Shown here in pieces: positions 36,860 through 46,852 of a DNA stretch of 64,000 bases. Source of the stretch: an uncultured Cohaesibacter sp. (GTDB taxonomy: Bacteria; Pseudomonadota; Alphaproteobacteria; Rhizobiales; Cohaesibacteraceae); assembly GCF_963677725.1 (NCBI RefSeq), contig NZ_OY782507.1, positions 1,240,001 through 1,304,000 on the forward strand. Reading direction: 5' to 3'. The notes below the pieces were generated by a model. The model made no database searches, had not been told where the DNA came from, and saw only the letters and a program-made list of their open reading frames with translations. Numbering within the stretch: the first letter of the stretch is position 1; every line of letters starts with the position of its first letter. The translations under genes and the position numbers were made by a program.

Positions 36860-38347
36860 TCAGTCAGCCTTTTTGGCAGCAGCGCGGTCGGCAGCCTGAT
36901 CGGCCAGCATTTTCTTGACGGTTTCCACCATATCGGCAGTGGCCACTTCGACCTGTGCCGGACGGCTTTCGCGCCAGGTGGCATTGTCCTCGATCTCGGC
37001 AGACAGGCGTTTGCCCTCTTCGAGATCCTTGATCTGGACGATGCCTTTTTCTTTTTCGTCAGAGCCCTGAATGATGGCCAGCGGACAGTCGCGCTTGTCA
37101 GCATATTTCAGCTGGTTGCCAAACTTCTTCCAGTTGCCCTGATACAGTTCGGCGCGCACACCGGCAGCGCGCAGGTCCTGGACCATTTTCATGTAATGAC
37201 CGAGGCTTTCGACGTCGCCATCCATGACGGTAACCAATACCGGGGCGACCATTGGGTCATTGCCCAATTTGCCGAGATTTTTCAGCGCGGTCATCAGACG
37301 GGAGACGCCGATGGAGAAGCCGGTTGCGGGCACATCTCGGCCAACAAAGCGCTTGACCAGACCGTCATAGCGGCCACCGCCACCGACGGAGCCAAACTGG
37401 ACGACTTCGCCCTTCTCGTTGGTCACATCAAACAGCAATTCGGCCTCATAGACAGGGCCGGTATAATATTCGAGACCACGGACGACGGATGGATCGATCA
37501 GGATCTGGTCCTTGCCATATCCGCAGGCGTCGAAAATCTGCTGCATGGTTTCAAGCTCGCGGGTGCCGTCATTGTCCATTTCCAGCGTGCCTTGGGTAAA
37601 GGCAATCACCTTCTCGACATTATCGGAGCTGAGGCCTGCGCCCTTGGTGAAGTCGCCGGATTCATCCTTGCGGCCTTCGCCGAGCAGAAGGCGAACGCCT
37701 TCGGGGCCGAATTTGTCCAGCTTGTCGACCGCGCGGAGCACCGTCAGGCGGGCTTCTGCATGATCTTCACCACCAAAGCCGATTTCCTCCATCACACCAT
37801 CAAGCACCTTGCGGTTGTTGACGCGGATGACATAGTTGCCGCGCTCAATGCCCAAGGCTTCCATGGTGTCGGCCATCATCATGCAGGCTTCGGCGTCGGT
37901 CTGCACGCCTGGTGCGCCAACGGTGTCGGCGTCAAACTGCATGAACTGGCGGAAGCGACCCGGCCCCGGCTTTTCATTGCGATAGACATAGCCAACGCGA
38001 TAGGTGCGATAGGGCAGCTGGATTTCGTTGATATTCTCCGCCACATGACGGGCCATCGGCGCAGTCAGATCGTAGCGCAGGCTCATCCACTGTTCGTCGT
38101 CATCCTGAACGGAGAAGACGCCCGCATTGGGACGGTCCGTGTCGGGCAAGAACTTGCCCAGACAATCGGTATATTCGAAGGTCGGCGTCTCAATCGGGTC
38201 AAAGCCATGATGCTCATAGACGGCCTTGATCTTTGCGAGCATGTCTTCGGTTGCGCGAATGTCTTCGGCAGTCCGGTCCACAAATCCGCGCGGAAGGCGG
38301 GCCTTGAGCTTATTGGGCTTTTTCTTGTTTGCCTTGTTCTGGGCCAT
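36860..38347 (-). CDS. hisS: Histidyl-tRNA synthetase
   Basis: A 495-residue class II aminoacyl-tRNA synthetase that charges tRNA-His. Seen: Lys-rich N-terminus, L-P-R-G-F, motif 1 region with E-T-P-T-F-E-Y-T, motif 2 [17 protein letters not shown], and the histidine-binding R-G-L-E-Y-Y-T-G and G-G-G-R-Y-D-G-L; the anticodon-binding domain follows. It heads the operon with hisZ and hisG, linking histidine supply with its use. Confidence 0.97.
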   Translation of the reverse strand: MAQNKANKKKPNKLKARLPRGFVDRTAEDIRATEDMLAKIKAVYEHHGFDPIETPTFEYTDCLGKFLPDTDRPNAGVFSVQDDDEQWMSLRYDLTAPMARHVAENINEIQLPYRTYRVGYVYRNEKPGPGRFRQFMQFDADTVGAPGVQTDAEACMMMADTMEALGIERGNYVIRVNNRKVLDGVMEEIGFGGEDHAEARLTVLRAVDKLDKFGPEGVRLLLGEGRKDESGDFTKGAGLSSDNVEKVIAFTQGTLEMDNDGTRELETMQQIFDACGYGKDQILIDPSVVRGLEYYTGPVYEAELLFDVTNEKGEVVQFGSVGGGGRYDGLVKRFVGRDVPATGFSIGVSRLMTALKNLGKLGNDPMVAPVLVTVMDGDVESLGHYMKMVQDLRAAGVRAELYQGNWKKFGNQLKYADKRDCPLAIIQGSDEKEKGIVQIKDLEEGKRLSAEIEDNATWRESRPAQVEVATADMVETVKKMLADQAADRAAAKKAD

Positions 38348-38579
38348 GATTGGACGTCACTTCGTTGGGGTTAAAAGACGGTCAGGTCGCCTTTATCGGA
38401 GCGGCAAAAGCCTGCCAGCCCCGCAAAGGCACCCTGTTCGGTCTCTTCCCTAGCCCATCACTCAAGGCGCGACAAGGTTTTAGCCAAGAACAAATGCCGC
38501 AAGGGGCCGATTTTCCCGCCCTTGTCGACAAGGACCGCACCTTTTTTGCGGTATCAGGAAAAGGTTGCGCAGACATGAC

Positions 38580-38607
38580 AAAGGCAGCCCCGTATGGCGC
38601 TGCCTTT
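38580..38607. terminator. Hairpin between the MscS gene and hisS
   Basis: A perfect 9-pair stem (AAAGGCAGC/GCTGCCTTT) with a 10-base loop, just past the MscS stop on the minus strand. The T-run is short (three), so termination may be weak. Confidence 0.45.
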
Positions 38608-38643
38608 CAAATCGTCAAGACGGTGAGGCACCCAAAAGAGCGA

Positions 38644-39471
38644 TCAGTCCTGGTGGACTTCGACTTTGCCGCCTTTTATGACTTCGACCTGATGGGGATA
38701 GGGAATGGAAATGCCCTTGGCATCAAAAGCTTCTTTGGTGGCCTTGAGGAAGGCAAATTTCAGCTCCCAATAATCCGATGCCGCACACCAGAGGCGAACT
38801 GTCAGATCGACCGACGAATCCCCCAGATTGGTCACCCGCACCCATGGGGCCGGGTCTTGATGAACGCGCTCATCGGCATTGGCCAGATCGAGAATGATCT
38901 GCATCGCCTTGTCAATGTCATCATCATAATCGATGCCGAAGACCATGTCGCAACGGCGGGTCTGATGGGCGGAATAATTGGTGACAATCGCGCCCCAAGC
39001 CTTGGAGTTGGGCATGATGATCTGGACATTGTCCGGCGTCACCATCTCTGTGACAAACAGATTGATATCCTTGACCGTACCAGAGGTGCCGCCAATATTG
39101 GCATAATCGCCCATTTTGTAAGGGCGGAAAACGATCAGCATGACACCGGAAGCGACATCGCTGAGCGTGCCTTGCAGGGCAAGACCGATGGCCAGAGACG
39201 CAGCACCCAGAACCGCGACAAGACTGGTCGCCTGAAAACCGAATAGCTGAAGAACGGCAATACAGACAAAGGCCAGAATGAGCCAGCGGACCAGAGACGA
39301 GGCGAAACTGACAAGGGTCTGGTCAAAGCGGCGGATGCGCGAGAGGCGATTGCGGACAAGGCGGCCACACAGACCGGCCACCAGATAGCCAACAATCAGA
39401 AAGATGATGGCCTTGGCCACATTGATAATCAGGGGTGCATAGACCCCAAGTTCCTTGATCAATTCATTCAT
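38644..39471 (-). CDS. MscS family small-conductance mechanosensitive channel
   Basis: A 275-residue channel. Three hydrophobic segments lie in the first 110 residues; the pore helix follows with G-A-A-S-L-A-I-G-L-A-L-Q-G-T-L-S-D-V-A-S-G, the MscS TM3 signature, then the beta domain F-R-P-Y-K-M-G-D-Y. MscS opens on membrane tension to release solutes after osmotic downshock. I use the ATG at 39471 (M-N-E-L); a GTG three codons upstream is an alternative. It is followed by a hairpin, then hisS. Confidence 0.92.
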   Translation of the reverse strand: MNELIKELGVYAPLIINVAKAIIFLIVGYLVAGLCGRLVRNRLSRIRRFDQTLVSFASSLVRWLILAFVCIAVLQLFGFQATSLVAVLGAASLAIGLALQGTLSDVASGVMLIVFRPYKMGDYANIGGTSGTVKDINLFVTEMVTPDNVQIIMPNSKAWGAIVTNYSAHQTRRCDMVFGIDYDDDIDKAMQIILDLANADERVHQDPAPWVRVTNLGDSSVDLTVRLWCAASDYWELKFAFLKATKEAFDAKGISIPYPHQVEVIKGGKVEVHQD

Positions 39472-39661
39472 ACGAAACACTGCTTAAGGTTTGAAAAGGC
39501 GCGACTTATGGTTTGAAAGGCGTTTTACTTTGCAAATCAGCCAGTCAAAAGCAAAGGCCATTGGCTGAAATAACAAGGTAAATTTCCTTACAGTCTTATA
39601 CCAAATGCAAAACAAAGCAAATGGTTGCCATATTTTTGCACCTCAAACCGGTATCAGCACA

Positions 39662-40312
39662 TCAGGCCGCATTGGGTCGTGTGAACTTGTCGCGTTCGGT
39701 CTCGACGACCGCGCGGCAATGGCAGCCTTCGATATGATCATTGACCAACCCCATGGCTTGCATGAATGCATAGATCGTGGTTGGGCCGACAAAGGACCAT
39801 CCGCGCTTTTTGAGATCCTTTGAGATGGCTTTGGAAATATCTGTCTGGCTGAGTTTGACCAGCTCTTCATAGATCGGGCGGTCCGGTCGATCCGACTGAC
39901 CGGGTTCATGGGCCCAGAAGTAAGCGGCAAGCGAGCCAAATTCGCGGCGCATGTCCTGCGCTCGCTTGGCGTTGTTGATGGTGCTTTCGATCTTTTTGCG
40001 ATGGCGGACAATGCCCGCATCCTGAAGACAGCGCTCGACATCGGCCTCGGTGAAGGCTGCCACTTTATCCATATCGAAATTGGCGAAGGCGGCGCGGAAA
40101 TTCTCACGCTTCTTGAGGATCGTGTACCAGCTCAGACCTGACTGAAACCCCTCCAGACAGATTTTCTCAAACAAAGTGCGATCATCGGCAACCGGGCGGC
40201 CCCATTCATCATCGTGATAGGCCTGATAGTCCGGTTTGCCACCCTGCCACCAGCAGCGCGCTCTGCCGTCTTCACCGATGATCAGCCCCTTTTCAGCCTG
40301 TTGGTCTGCCAT
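39662..40312 (-). CDS. tag: DNA-3-methyladenine glycosylase I
   Basis: A 216-residue base-excision enzyme that removes 3-methyladenine. It has the N-terminal R-C-W-W and Y-H-D-D-E-W-G motif, the helix-hairpin-helix region W-Y-T-I-L-K-K-R-E-N-F-R, and the C-terminal zinc-binding V-N-D-H-I-E-G-C-H-C-R. The ATG at 40312 follows GGGAGAAC; a frame six codons earlier is less likely. It follows the hypothetical membrane protein on the same strand by about 145 bases. Confidence 0.94.
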   Translation of the reverse strand: MADQQAEKGLIIGEDGRARCWWQGGKPDYQAYHDDEWGRPVADDRTLFEKICLEGFQSGLSWYTILKKRENFRAAFANFDMDKVAAFTEADVERCLQDAGIVRHRKKIESTINNAKRAQDMRREFGSLAAYFWAHEPGQSDRPDRPIYEELVKLSQTDISKAISKDLKKRGWSFVGPTTIYAFMQAMGLVNDHIEGCHCRAVVETERDKFTRPNAA

Positions 40313-40456
40313 TGCCGTTCTCCCGCTCAATCAGCGCATTCGTTCCTTTTTTGTTCTTATTGCGATTCCATGGCTGAGTCAATCAAACGAAATCCCGCCT
40401 CAATGGGAATCGAAGCGGGATGTGTTGATGCAACAGCTGGTGTTATTCTGATGCTT

Positions 40457-41251
40457 CTATTCTGACCGGGTTTTCGGGGCCTTGAGGGGTGGCACCTCAA
40501 TGGCTGTTGGTCTGGTTGCTTCATAGGCAGCGACCCATGCTTTGTCCGGCACCTTGGGACACGGGCGATAGACCTTGTCATAATCGACGAAGCGCGGGAA
40601 GAAGGTCAGATCTGAAGTGTCTGTCGGGTCGCTATTGAGGAACCCCAGTTCCTTGAAGGTGATCGCGATCAGTCCATCTTTGGTTTTGGCGGTCTCATCA
40701 TCCTTGAGCCATTGCCCCGTTTCCTGCCCACCGATAAAGGACAAGGTTCCCTTGCCATCGAAGCGGAACATGCGCATCGGTATGAGGGTATAGTTGGGTG
40801 ACGTGAAAGCATACACATAGCGCAGGCTGTTGGCGTTGCCGTCCGCATCCAGTGTCGCCTTGCTGGTGCCATTGGCCTCGTCCTGCTTTTCGCGCAGGCG
40901 CATGCCGGCAGCCCGCATCACAGCATGCGACATGGCGAGGCGTTCATAAAAACCATCGAGATCGCGGACCGCATCACTCACACGGTAGGCCAGGGATTTG
41001 TGCATCACATCATCAACCGGCCATGGGTGCGACCCATCGGGCAATGGCGGCCAATAATCGCGTGCACGCTGTTTTACATCCGCCAGATAGGCGCGATATT
41101 GCTCATTGGTGACCGGACCAAAACTACAGGCGTCCTGATCGGATTCCCGATAGACATAGGGCCATGCGATGTTGGCCAAATAAATGATCAGGACAATCGA
41201 CAAAAGGATGCGGGGGATAAGCGTTACCAAACGCTTGGCAGAAGGCGCCAT
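40457..41251 (-). CDS. Hypothetical membrane-anchored protein
   Basis: A 264-residue protein I do not recognise. One hydrophobic helix (about residues 10-30) near the N-terminus probably anchors it, with the rest outside the membrane. The body is rich in Asp, Tyr and Trp-Pro, with two Cys (about 42 and 242) that could form a disulfide. It has no domain I can name. It lies between CheZ and Tag genes. Confidence 0.65.
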   Translation of the reverse strand: MAPSAKRLVTLIPRILLSIVLIIYLANIAWPYVYRESDQDACSFGPVTNEQYRAYLADVKQRARDYWPPLPDGSHPWPVDDVMHKSLAYRVSDAVRDLDGFYERLAMSHAVMRAAGMRLREKQDEANGTSKATLDADGNANSLRYVYAFTSPNYTLIPMRMFRFDGKGTLSFIGGQETGQWLKDDETAKTKDGLIAITFKELGFLNSDPTDTSDLTFFPRFVDYDKVYRPCPKVPDKAWVAAYEATRPTAIEVPPLKAPKTRSE

Positions 41252-41358
41252 GTCAGTCTCCGGTAGTCAAACGGCACGTCCGGGCACGACCAGTGTGGTC
41301 TTGTCAGGGCAAGAGGAAGCTTGTTTCGCCTTGTTTCTTTCGGGGCGGAACAAACAAC

Positions 41359-41392
41359 AAAAAAAGCCCAAGGGCATTTCCCTAGGGCTTTT
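41359..41392 (-). terminator. Terminator after the cheZ gene
   Basis: On the minus strand, an AAAGCCC/GGGCTTT stem with an inner AGGG/CCCT pairing is followed by a run of T, 26 bases past the stop. Confidence 0.85.
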
Positions 41393-41417
41393 AGACCATT
41401 TTTTGCCGGTTGTGAAC

Positions 41418-42143
41418 TTAGTCGAACAGGGCGTCGATATCGTCCTGACTTGCCACGCCTTCTTCGCCACCCAAAGCCGGGCCATTGAGAAGCGCTTCGT
41501 CGCCGGTTTTAGCCAACGGATTGTCGACCTCGATTTCCTGGAAATGATCGATGCCACCCCAGATTTCCATCATGCTGACGATCCGTTCTTCGATAAAGCG
41601 CAGAACATTGACAACCTTGGTGATGCGCTGGCCGGTGAGATCCTGAAAGTTACAGGCCTCGAACATCGTGACGACGCTATCCTGAATTTCGTTGGTCCAA
41701 TGGTCTTCTTCGCCGGTCAAAACCTTGGACAATTTGTTGGCATTTTCGTCGATGACTTCGGCTGCGGCAAGAATCTGCTCGGTTGCCTGCTCGGTGCCGT
41801 GCACGATGGCATCGAGTTCGTCAGTGACCCGGTTCATCTCTGCTGAATGCAGACCATTCACATGCAATGTGGCGATTTCGCGCTTGGTTTCGGCGATGGC
41901 TTCATAGATTTCGTCCATCTCCTTTTTCAGCTTCAGCGCTTCCGACATCTCGTTGCGGTAAGTCTCGACCAGATTGGTGTTGAGTTCCTGCGCCGGTTCG
42001 ATGAGGGAGCGAAGAGCCGCCAGTTCCGCCATGATTTGGTTGTGCTGCTCGCCCGACAGCGCCGAATTGGCTGCTGTGGGATTTTGTGGCAAAGCATCGC
42101 CCAGAATTTGTTCGATTCGAAATGGTTTCGTAGCCAACGCCAT
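41418..42143 (-). CDS. cheZ: Protein phosphatase CheZ family protein
   Basis: A 241-residue helical protein of the CheZ type, which dephosphorylates CheY-P in chemotaxis. The active region A-C-N-F-Q-D-L-T-G-Q-R-I-T-K-V-V holds the catalytic Gln, and the C-terminal S-Q-D-D-I-D-A-L-F-D matches the CheY-binding tail. The chosen ATG follows GGGAG; another in-frame start 17 codons upstream has no ribosome-binding site. The only other chemotaxis gene in view is the soluble chemoreceptor 15 kb away. Confidence 0.85.
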   Translation of the reverse strand: MALATKPFRIEQILGDALPQNPTAANSALSGEQHNQIMAELAALRSLIEPAQELNTNLVETYRNEMSEALKLKKEMDEIYEAIAETKREIATLHVNGLHSAEMNRVTDELDAIVHGTEQATEQILAAAEVIDENANKLSKVLTGEEDHWTNEIQDSVVTMFEACNFQDLTGQRITKVVNVLRFIEERIVSMMEIWGGIDHFQEIEVDNPLAKTGDEALLNGPALGGEEGVASQDDIDALFD

Positions 42144-42194
42144 TTCCACATTACTCCCGCAAATCATTTTTCGCTTGTTCACCGCCTCCGTCAT

Positions 42195-42589
42195 CTGTCG
42201 TTTGACACAGGCACAAGATGTTCATCAAGGACAATCCTTCTTTCGCGGAAGTCTATCGTAGCTTTCGTTAAGATAGGGTTGTTGGAATATTGAAAAATGA
42301 GTTTTTCATCTGACTGTATTTGCAGTAGAAATCATGCCGTGCATTTCGTTTCCCACCATTGGATCAGATGCCCTTGAAAGCAACTGCCCGCGGGTACCGC
42401 TCAGGCGCATATGAATAGTCATGACCAGATCGCGCAGGAACGAGCGTTGGTTGCAATTTGATCAGGCCGGTGGCTGGCTTTTTTCCGGACTGTTGGCTAG
42501 TGTCTCTTTCAGCCCGAATAAATGGATCGCTTAAAGCTGGCCTTCCTTTCGGTGCGAAAGCTGCCGAAACTCAATAAGAATGGACCCCG
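42195..42589. other. Divergent intergenic region
   Basis: About 395 bases between the cheZ region and the DUF2927 gene, with no gene, clear operator or repeat. It must carry promoters in both directions. Confidence 0.4.
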
Positions 42590-43375
42590 ATGTCTCGATT
42601 GTTCGACAAGTTGCCGTTCCTCGTTGCCATGCTTGCAAAGGGTGCCAAGCGGATGGGGTTTGGCGTGCTCGTTGCGATGCTGGTGGTGGTGTCCGCTCCG
42701 GTCGCAACACCGAAAGCGGCCAATTATCAGGACGCGGATATCACAGACGGCTTTTACAAGACGGTTTTTGGCGCCGAGATCCGGTCTCTAAGCTGGGGGT
42801 CACAGACCAACCGGGTGAAGAAATATGTCAGCACGGTCAAGATCTGGATCGACAATCGCGCCCGTCTCAATCGCCTTAAAACGGTCCGGCACTTTGTCAC
42901 CACTCTGCCCAAGCAGATTTCGGGGCTGAAAGTGCGATTTGCCCGCACCCCCAAGGAAGCCAATTTCCGTATCTATATCGTCGATGCCAAAGATTATGAA
43001 GCGACTGTGCGCCATGAAGTGTTTGGCAATGCGGATATGGAGGTTCCCGGTCAGTGCATCGTGCGGGTCCTGTCACGCCGTTCGGGCATTCTGCGTTCGG
43101 ATGCTGTGATTGTTTCCGATCAGGGCCTGTCACTGTTTCGACGCTGCATGGTGGAAGAGATCCTGCAGGGGCTGGGTCCACTGAACGACGATGCCAGCCT
43201 CACCTATTCAGTGTTCAATGACACCAGTACCTATGATCATTTTACCCGCTTTGATCGACTGATCATGAATATGCTTTACAATCCAGCGGTTAAGCCGGGC
43301 ATGACTTTAAGGCAGGTTCGTCCGATGACCCCTCGCCTCTTGAAAGAAGCCAAACGGATCGTTGGTGGGCGCTGA
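42590..43375 (+). CDS. DUF2927 domain-containing protein
   Basis: A 261-residue exported protein. A positively charged start and a hydrophobic segment (about residues 22-38) form a signal or anchor. The remaining part matches DUF2927: a central I-W-I-D-N-R-A-R-L-N-R-L, then C-I-V-R-V, M-V-E-E-I-L-Q-G-L-G-P-L-N-D-D-A-S-L-T-Y-S-V-F-N-D and F-D-R-L-I-M-N-M-L-Y-N-P-A. The E-E and H/D patterns suggest a zincin-like metallopeptidase fold without the full HExxH. The function is unknown. Confidence 0.82.
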   Translation: MSRLFDKLPFLVAMLAKGAKRMGFGVLVAMLVVVSAPVATPKAANYQDADITDGFYKTVFGAEIRSLSWGSQTNRVKKYVSTVKIWIDNRARLNRLKTVRHFVTTLPKQISGLKVRFARTPKEANFRIYIVDAKDYEATVRHEVFGNADMEVPGQCIVRVLSRRSGILRSDAVIVSDQGLSLFRRCMVEEILQGLGPLNDDASLTYSVFNDTSTYDHFTRFDRLIMNMLYNPAVKPGMTLRQVRPMTPRLLKEAKRIVGGR

Positions 43376-43680
43376 GCATCTGCAGTCAAGCGTCGCTGGA
43401 TATTTCTGCTGGAGCCAAGACCGTTCCGCTTTGTCCTTTGGGGATTGTTGAAAGCAGTCTTGGTAAAGAAGTTTGGTAAATATTCCCTATCTTTACCCAT
43501 TCTTTACGCTGACTCCAATCAGGCAGTCGGGCAAGCTTTTGTTAACCTTTTCGTTTGGTTTCAGACTTACACTCAAAGCAATAATTCAGGAGCATCTTTT
43601 GTTGTCGCTCCATAAGTCAGCTATTCGCCCCGGTCAGTTTGTTCGCCGGATGACGTCGATAATGTGTTGTGAGTCTGTCG
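43376..43680. other. Intergenic region
   Basis: About 305 bases between the DUF2927 and L,D-transpeptidase genes, both plus strand. AT-rich segments near 43500-43590 are a likely promoter area; nothing else is recognisable. Confidence 0.4.
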
Positions 43681-44409
43681 ATGAAGCGTCTTGTTTATTC
43701 CCTTTGTGCTGTTGCACTTGGCACTGGCGGTTTGGTCTCGACCCCCGCTGATGCCACTTCTCTTCGCTATGCGCCACCACCGCCGGTGATGCTCAGTCCC
43801 GATCGGATTGAACCATGGATCATGCAATTGCGGCCCGGTCATGTGCGTGCTGTTCCAACGGATGCGCGGCCTAAGGTCAAGCGTCAACGCTATGCCTCGG
43901 TGCCGCCGCAAGGTCGGACACGGGCGCTTTCGGCCAAAAAGACCAAGCGCCGGGCGCCAACCATTGATCCGCGCTATTTGCCGACGGTGGTTGATTATCA
44001 AGGTCCGCATAAACCGGGCACAGTCATCGTCAATACCAACGAGCGTTATCTCTATCTTGTAGGGCGTGATGGCACCGCCCGTCGATATGGCGTGGGCGTC
44101 GGACGTCCGGGCTTTGAATGGGCAGGCACCCACAAGATTACCCGCAAGGCCGAATGGCCAACATGGCGACCGCCTGCAGAAATGCGCGCCCGGCAACCGG
44201 GTCTGCCTGTTTCGATGGAAGGTGGCCCTCGTAACCCGCTGGGTGCTCGCGCGCTCTATCTGGGTTCAACCCTCTATCGCATTCATGGCTCCAACGAACC
44301 ATGGTCGATTGGGCAAGCGGTCAGCTCCGGTTGCATCCGGATGCGCAATCAGGATGTCAAAGATCTCTATGAACGGGTCGGCGTCGGCACGAGGGTGGTT
44401 GTCCTTTAA
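43681..44409 (+). CDS. L,D-transpeptidase family protein (YkuD)
   Basis: A 242-residue periplasmic enzyme that forms 3-3 peptidoglycan cross-links or attaches proteins to the wall. A signal peptide covers about residues 1-25, then a basic Pro-rich region. The YkuD domain has V-I-V-N-T-N-E-R-Y-L-Y and the active site Y-R-I-H-G-S-N ... V-S-S-G-C-I-R-M with the catalytic Cys. The ATG at 43681 begins the signal peptide, and an ATG four codons earlier is less likely. A terminator follows. Confidence 0.92.
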   Translation: MKRLVYSLCAVALGTGGLVSTPADATSLRYAPPPPVMLSPDRIEPWIMQLRPGHVRAVPTDARPKVKRQRYASVPPQGRTRALSAKKTKRRAPTIDPRYLPTVVDYQGPHKPGTVIVNTNERYLYLVGRDGTARRYGVGVGRPGFEWAGTHKITRKAEWPTWRPPAEMRARQPGLPVSMEGGPRNPLGARALYLGSTLYRIHGSNEPWSIGQAVSSGCIRMRNQDVKDLYERVGVGTRVVVL

Positions 44410-44481
44410 AGACACCACCTGAAAGAAATCCAAAAATCAAAAAGAGTTGAGAGAGAGAGATCCGTATTGGATCTTAAAACT

Positions 44482-44508
44482 GGGCTTCCATTCGGAAGCC
44501 CTTTTTTT
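44482..44508 (+). terminator. Terminator after the L,D-transpeptidase gene
   Basis: A perfect GGGCTTCC/GGAAGCCC stem with an ATTC loop and seven T, about 70 bases past the stop. Confidence 0.92.
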
Positions 44509-44609
44509 GGCCTGTTCCCGATGCGACAAAAAGGGACGGAAGGACGACCCTAAAAGGCTACAAAAGCGCAAGCCCTCAGCATACCGGATTTGATGGAAAT
44601 GTGAGTGGA

Positions 44610-45899
44610 TCAGAGATCGAGCTCGATGAAGGACACAGAACGCAAGCGTTTGTCGTTATACATGCGAGCATCGGCTAGCGTCAGCAGGGAGGTCATGGAG
44701 CCATCCCCTTCAAAGAAATGCACCACGCCCATGGACAGTCCGATCCCCTCGAAGCCCTCTTGCATCAGTGCTTTTTCGATATCATCGATGTTACGACGCA
44801 AATCTTCAGATTCCAGCGATCCCGCGCGTGGGAAAACCTGAACAAATTCGTCGCCTCCCATCCGGAACACCCGGCTGTCCGGATCAATCCTGGACAAATG
44901 ATGCGCCACAAGCCACAAGGCACGATCGCCTTCTTCATGGCCCATCAAATCATTGATACGCTTGAAGCCGTCCACATCGATGAGCATCACGATGGAATTG
45001 CGCATGGTGTCTGGATCAAACATCGCCAGAGCCGGTGAATCCTCGATCTCATAGGCCATGTCATCAAGACATTCCTGCAAATAGGCTTCGCAGGCGCGCC
45101 GGTTGCCCTTGCCAGTCAACGCATCGGTGTTGGCCTCAGCAACAGCAACCCGTGCCACAGACTGGGCAGTCTCTGCCTGGAAGAAGGGGCCATAAAGGGT
45201 GCAGACTTCGCGCAACAGCGTCACGGTTTCGTTGACATTGTCCGGTTCAATATCATCAGCCAGCAGAGCAAATCCAACGCATTGATCATGCAAATTCTTC
45301 AGCGACACACCAATCAGATGGCGGATCCCCATGGCCTTGGCCAATTCGGGTCGGGCAAAACATTTCGAAATGGCACTGGTGGCGACGATCGAACCGCAAA
45401 AGTCCAGATCATCATTCTGCACGATGTTGGGAATGATATCCGTGCGGACCTTATCCCCGTCAAAGGACACATCGAATGTCACGACACTGATTTCCGGATC
45501 GACGGCACCAATTGCAACCCAACGAGAGCTAACAAACTTACGCAGAACCTGCATGGCAGCCAGACTAGGGCTAACGCCATCAACCATTTGCCGGGTGAAT
45601 TCGTCGCGCAATCTTTCGATGCGTTCCATCAACTGGTCATCTTGCCGGAAAATATAGGCCGTGTTGTCGCCAACCATGTGGCAGGACATCGACCAGCCTT
45701 CAGGGGCGATATCGGTCTTGGGTGCATGACATTCATTATGACTGCAGCAATCTTTGGCAAGCCGGCGATAACCAAGAACGTTGGTTTCGAGATCATCGGG
45801 CAAAGACAACATTGTCTGGTTGAGATACAAAACCTCACCAGCGGGCGACACGATCATGACACCGTCACTCATCCTATCGAAAATCGCGTATAGATCCAT
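44610..45899 (-). CDS. PAS-GGDEF domain diguanylate cyclase
   Basis: A 429-residue signalling protein. Residues 1-60 look like a PAS start (A-I-F-D-R-M-S-D-G-V-M-I-V-S-P-A-G-E-V), followed by a Cys/His cluster (C51, C52, C57, C73), a middle GAF-like region and the C-terminal GGDEF domain with F-R-M-G-G-D-E-F, so cyclic-di-GMP synthesis is expected. The RxxD inhibitory site is not canonical. No membrane helix is present. The ATG at 45899 follows GAGGTCC; upstream ATG and TTG starts are possible. Confidence 0.88.
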   Translation of the reverse strand: MDLYAIFDRMSDGVMIVSPAGEVLYLNQTMLSLPDDLETNVLGYRRLAKDCCSHNECHAPKTDIAPEGWSMSCHMVGDNTAYIFRQDDQLMERIERLRDEFTRQMVDGVSPSLAAMQVLRKFVSSRWVAIGAVDPEISVVTFDVSFDGDKVRTDIIPNIVQNDDLDFCGSIVATSAISKCFARPELAKAMGIRHLIGVSLKNLHDQCVGFALLADDIEPDNVNETVTLLREVCTLYGPFFQAETAQSVARVAVAEANTDALTGKGNRRACEAYLQECLDDMAYEIEDSPALAMFDPDTMRNSIVMLIDVDGFKRINDLMGHEEGDRALWLVAHHLSRIDPDSRVFRMGGDEFVQVFPRAGSLESEDLRRNIDDIEKALMQEGFEGIGLSMGVVHFFEGDGSMTSLLTLADARMYNDKRLRSVSFIELDL

Positions 45900-46341
45900 T
45901 TCTGGACCTCGCAATGTCGCCGTCATTCTGTCGACCCCCAATTGACATGCTTGACTTAAATATCGCGGATAATCGATAAAATCTCATTAAACAGGGGAAA
46001 TTAAACAAAGATGGCCGAAAAAATTTGCAACCTTTTTCCTTCCGAAGACTTGATATGCCAAGACTAACATTCCACCTGCTGTGCTGAAGACCCTCCAAAA
46101 CAGAGCGCTGTCTTTGCTTGCAACTGTGGATAACTACGTATTCGCCCCATATCGTGGCACCATGCTAAAGTTGGAAATAGTCATGCTGCCGCAGCGACAA
46201 TTTGCCGCCATAGCCAGAAAAATGACGATTTTGATGTTTGTCATTAATCTAAGCGTGTAATGGATGCGATATAGAAATGCCATGTTCAGGGTCGAGGATG
46301 GATTGGGACCTGAACGATAAACTCTTACAAAGGACCAAATC
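45900..46341. other. Divergent intergenic region
   Basis: About 440 bases between the GGDEF and cytochrome c genes. It must hold two promoters. The sequence is AT-rich near 45960-46020 and 46190-46260, but I see no defined operator. Confidence 0.4.
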
Positions 46342-46731
46342 ATGAAGCGTCTTGTTTCCGTTGCCGCAATTGCGGTACTTGCCATGACCGGTGCAGCCCT
46401 TGCTGAAGGCGATGCCAAAAAAGGCGAGAAAGTCTTCAAAAAGTGCAAAGCCTGCCATCAGGTTGGCGAGAAAGCCAAAAACAAGGTTGGCCCAGTGCTG
46501 AATGGCGTCGTTGGCCGCAAAATCGCATCGGTCGAAGATTTCAAATATTCCAAGGCCTTCAAGAAAAAAGCCGAAGAAGAAGCAGATTTTGTCTGGAACG
46601 AAGAGAATCTTTCGAACTATCTGACCAAGCCTAAGAAATTCATCAAAGGCAACAAAATGGCCTTTGCCGGTCTGAAAAAAGAAAAAGATCGCAACAATGT
46701 GATCGAATATCTCAAGACCTTTTCCGAATAA
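46342..46731 (+). CDS. Cytochrome c (class I, c2-like)
   Basis: A 129-residue periplasmic electron carrier. A Sec signal (residues 1-21, ending A-L-A) precedes the haem motif C-K-A-C-H (about residues 35-39), and the axial Met is in G-N-K-M-A-F-A-G. It is very Lys-rich, as are cytochromes that dock to oxidases. An AAAGGACC ribosome-binding site precedes the ATG. It carries its own terminator and is probably transcribed alone. Confidence 0.94.
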   Translation: MKRLVSVAAIAVLAMTGAALAEGDAKKGEKVFKKCKACHQVGEKAKNKVGPVLNGVVGRKIASVEDFKYSKAFKKKAEEEADFVWNEENLSNYLTKPKKFIKGNKMAFAGLKKEKDRNNVIEYLKTFSE

Positions 46732-46800
46732 GACGTCTCAGCGTCCGGCCTGAGCGCTGGCCCAATGGCCGCCAAGACCGGATCTGACCGAGCCATCAAG

Positions 46801-46835
46801 AACCCTCTGGTATTCCTGTGCCGGAGGGTTTTTCT
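46801..46835 (+). terminator. Terminator after the cytochrome c gene
   Basis: A stem AACCCTCTGG/CCGGAGGGTT with one G-U type pair and a T-run, 70 bases past the stop. Confidence 0.82.
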
Positions 46836-46852
46836 TTGGGTGACGTTCACGA

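Noticed and set aside
37196-38374. A 392-codon plus-strand open frame
   Set aside because: Antisense to hisS with no family resemblance.
38350-39246. A 298-codon plus-strand open frame
   Set aside because: Antisense to the MscS channel gene; no ribosome-binding site and no domain match.
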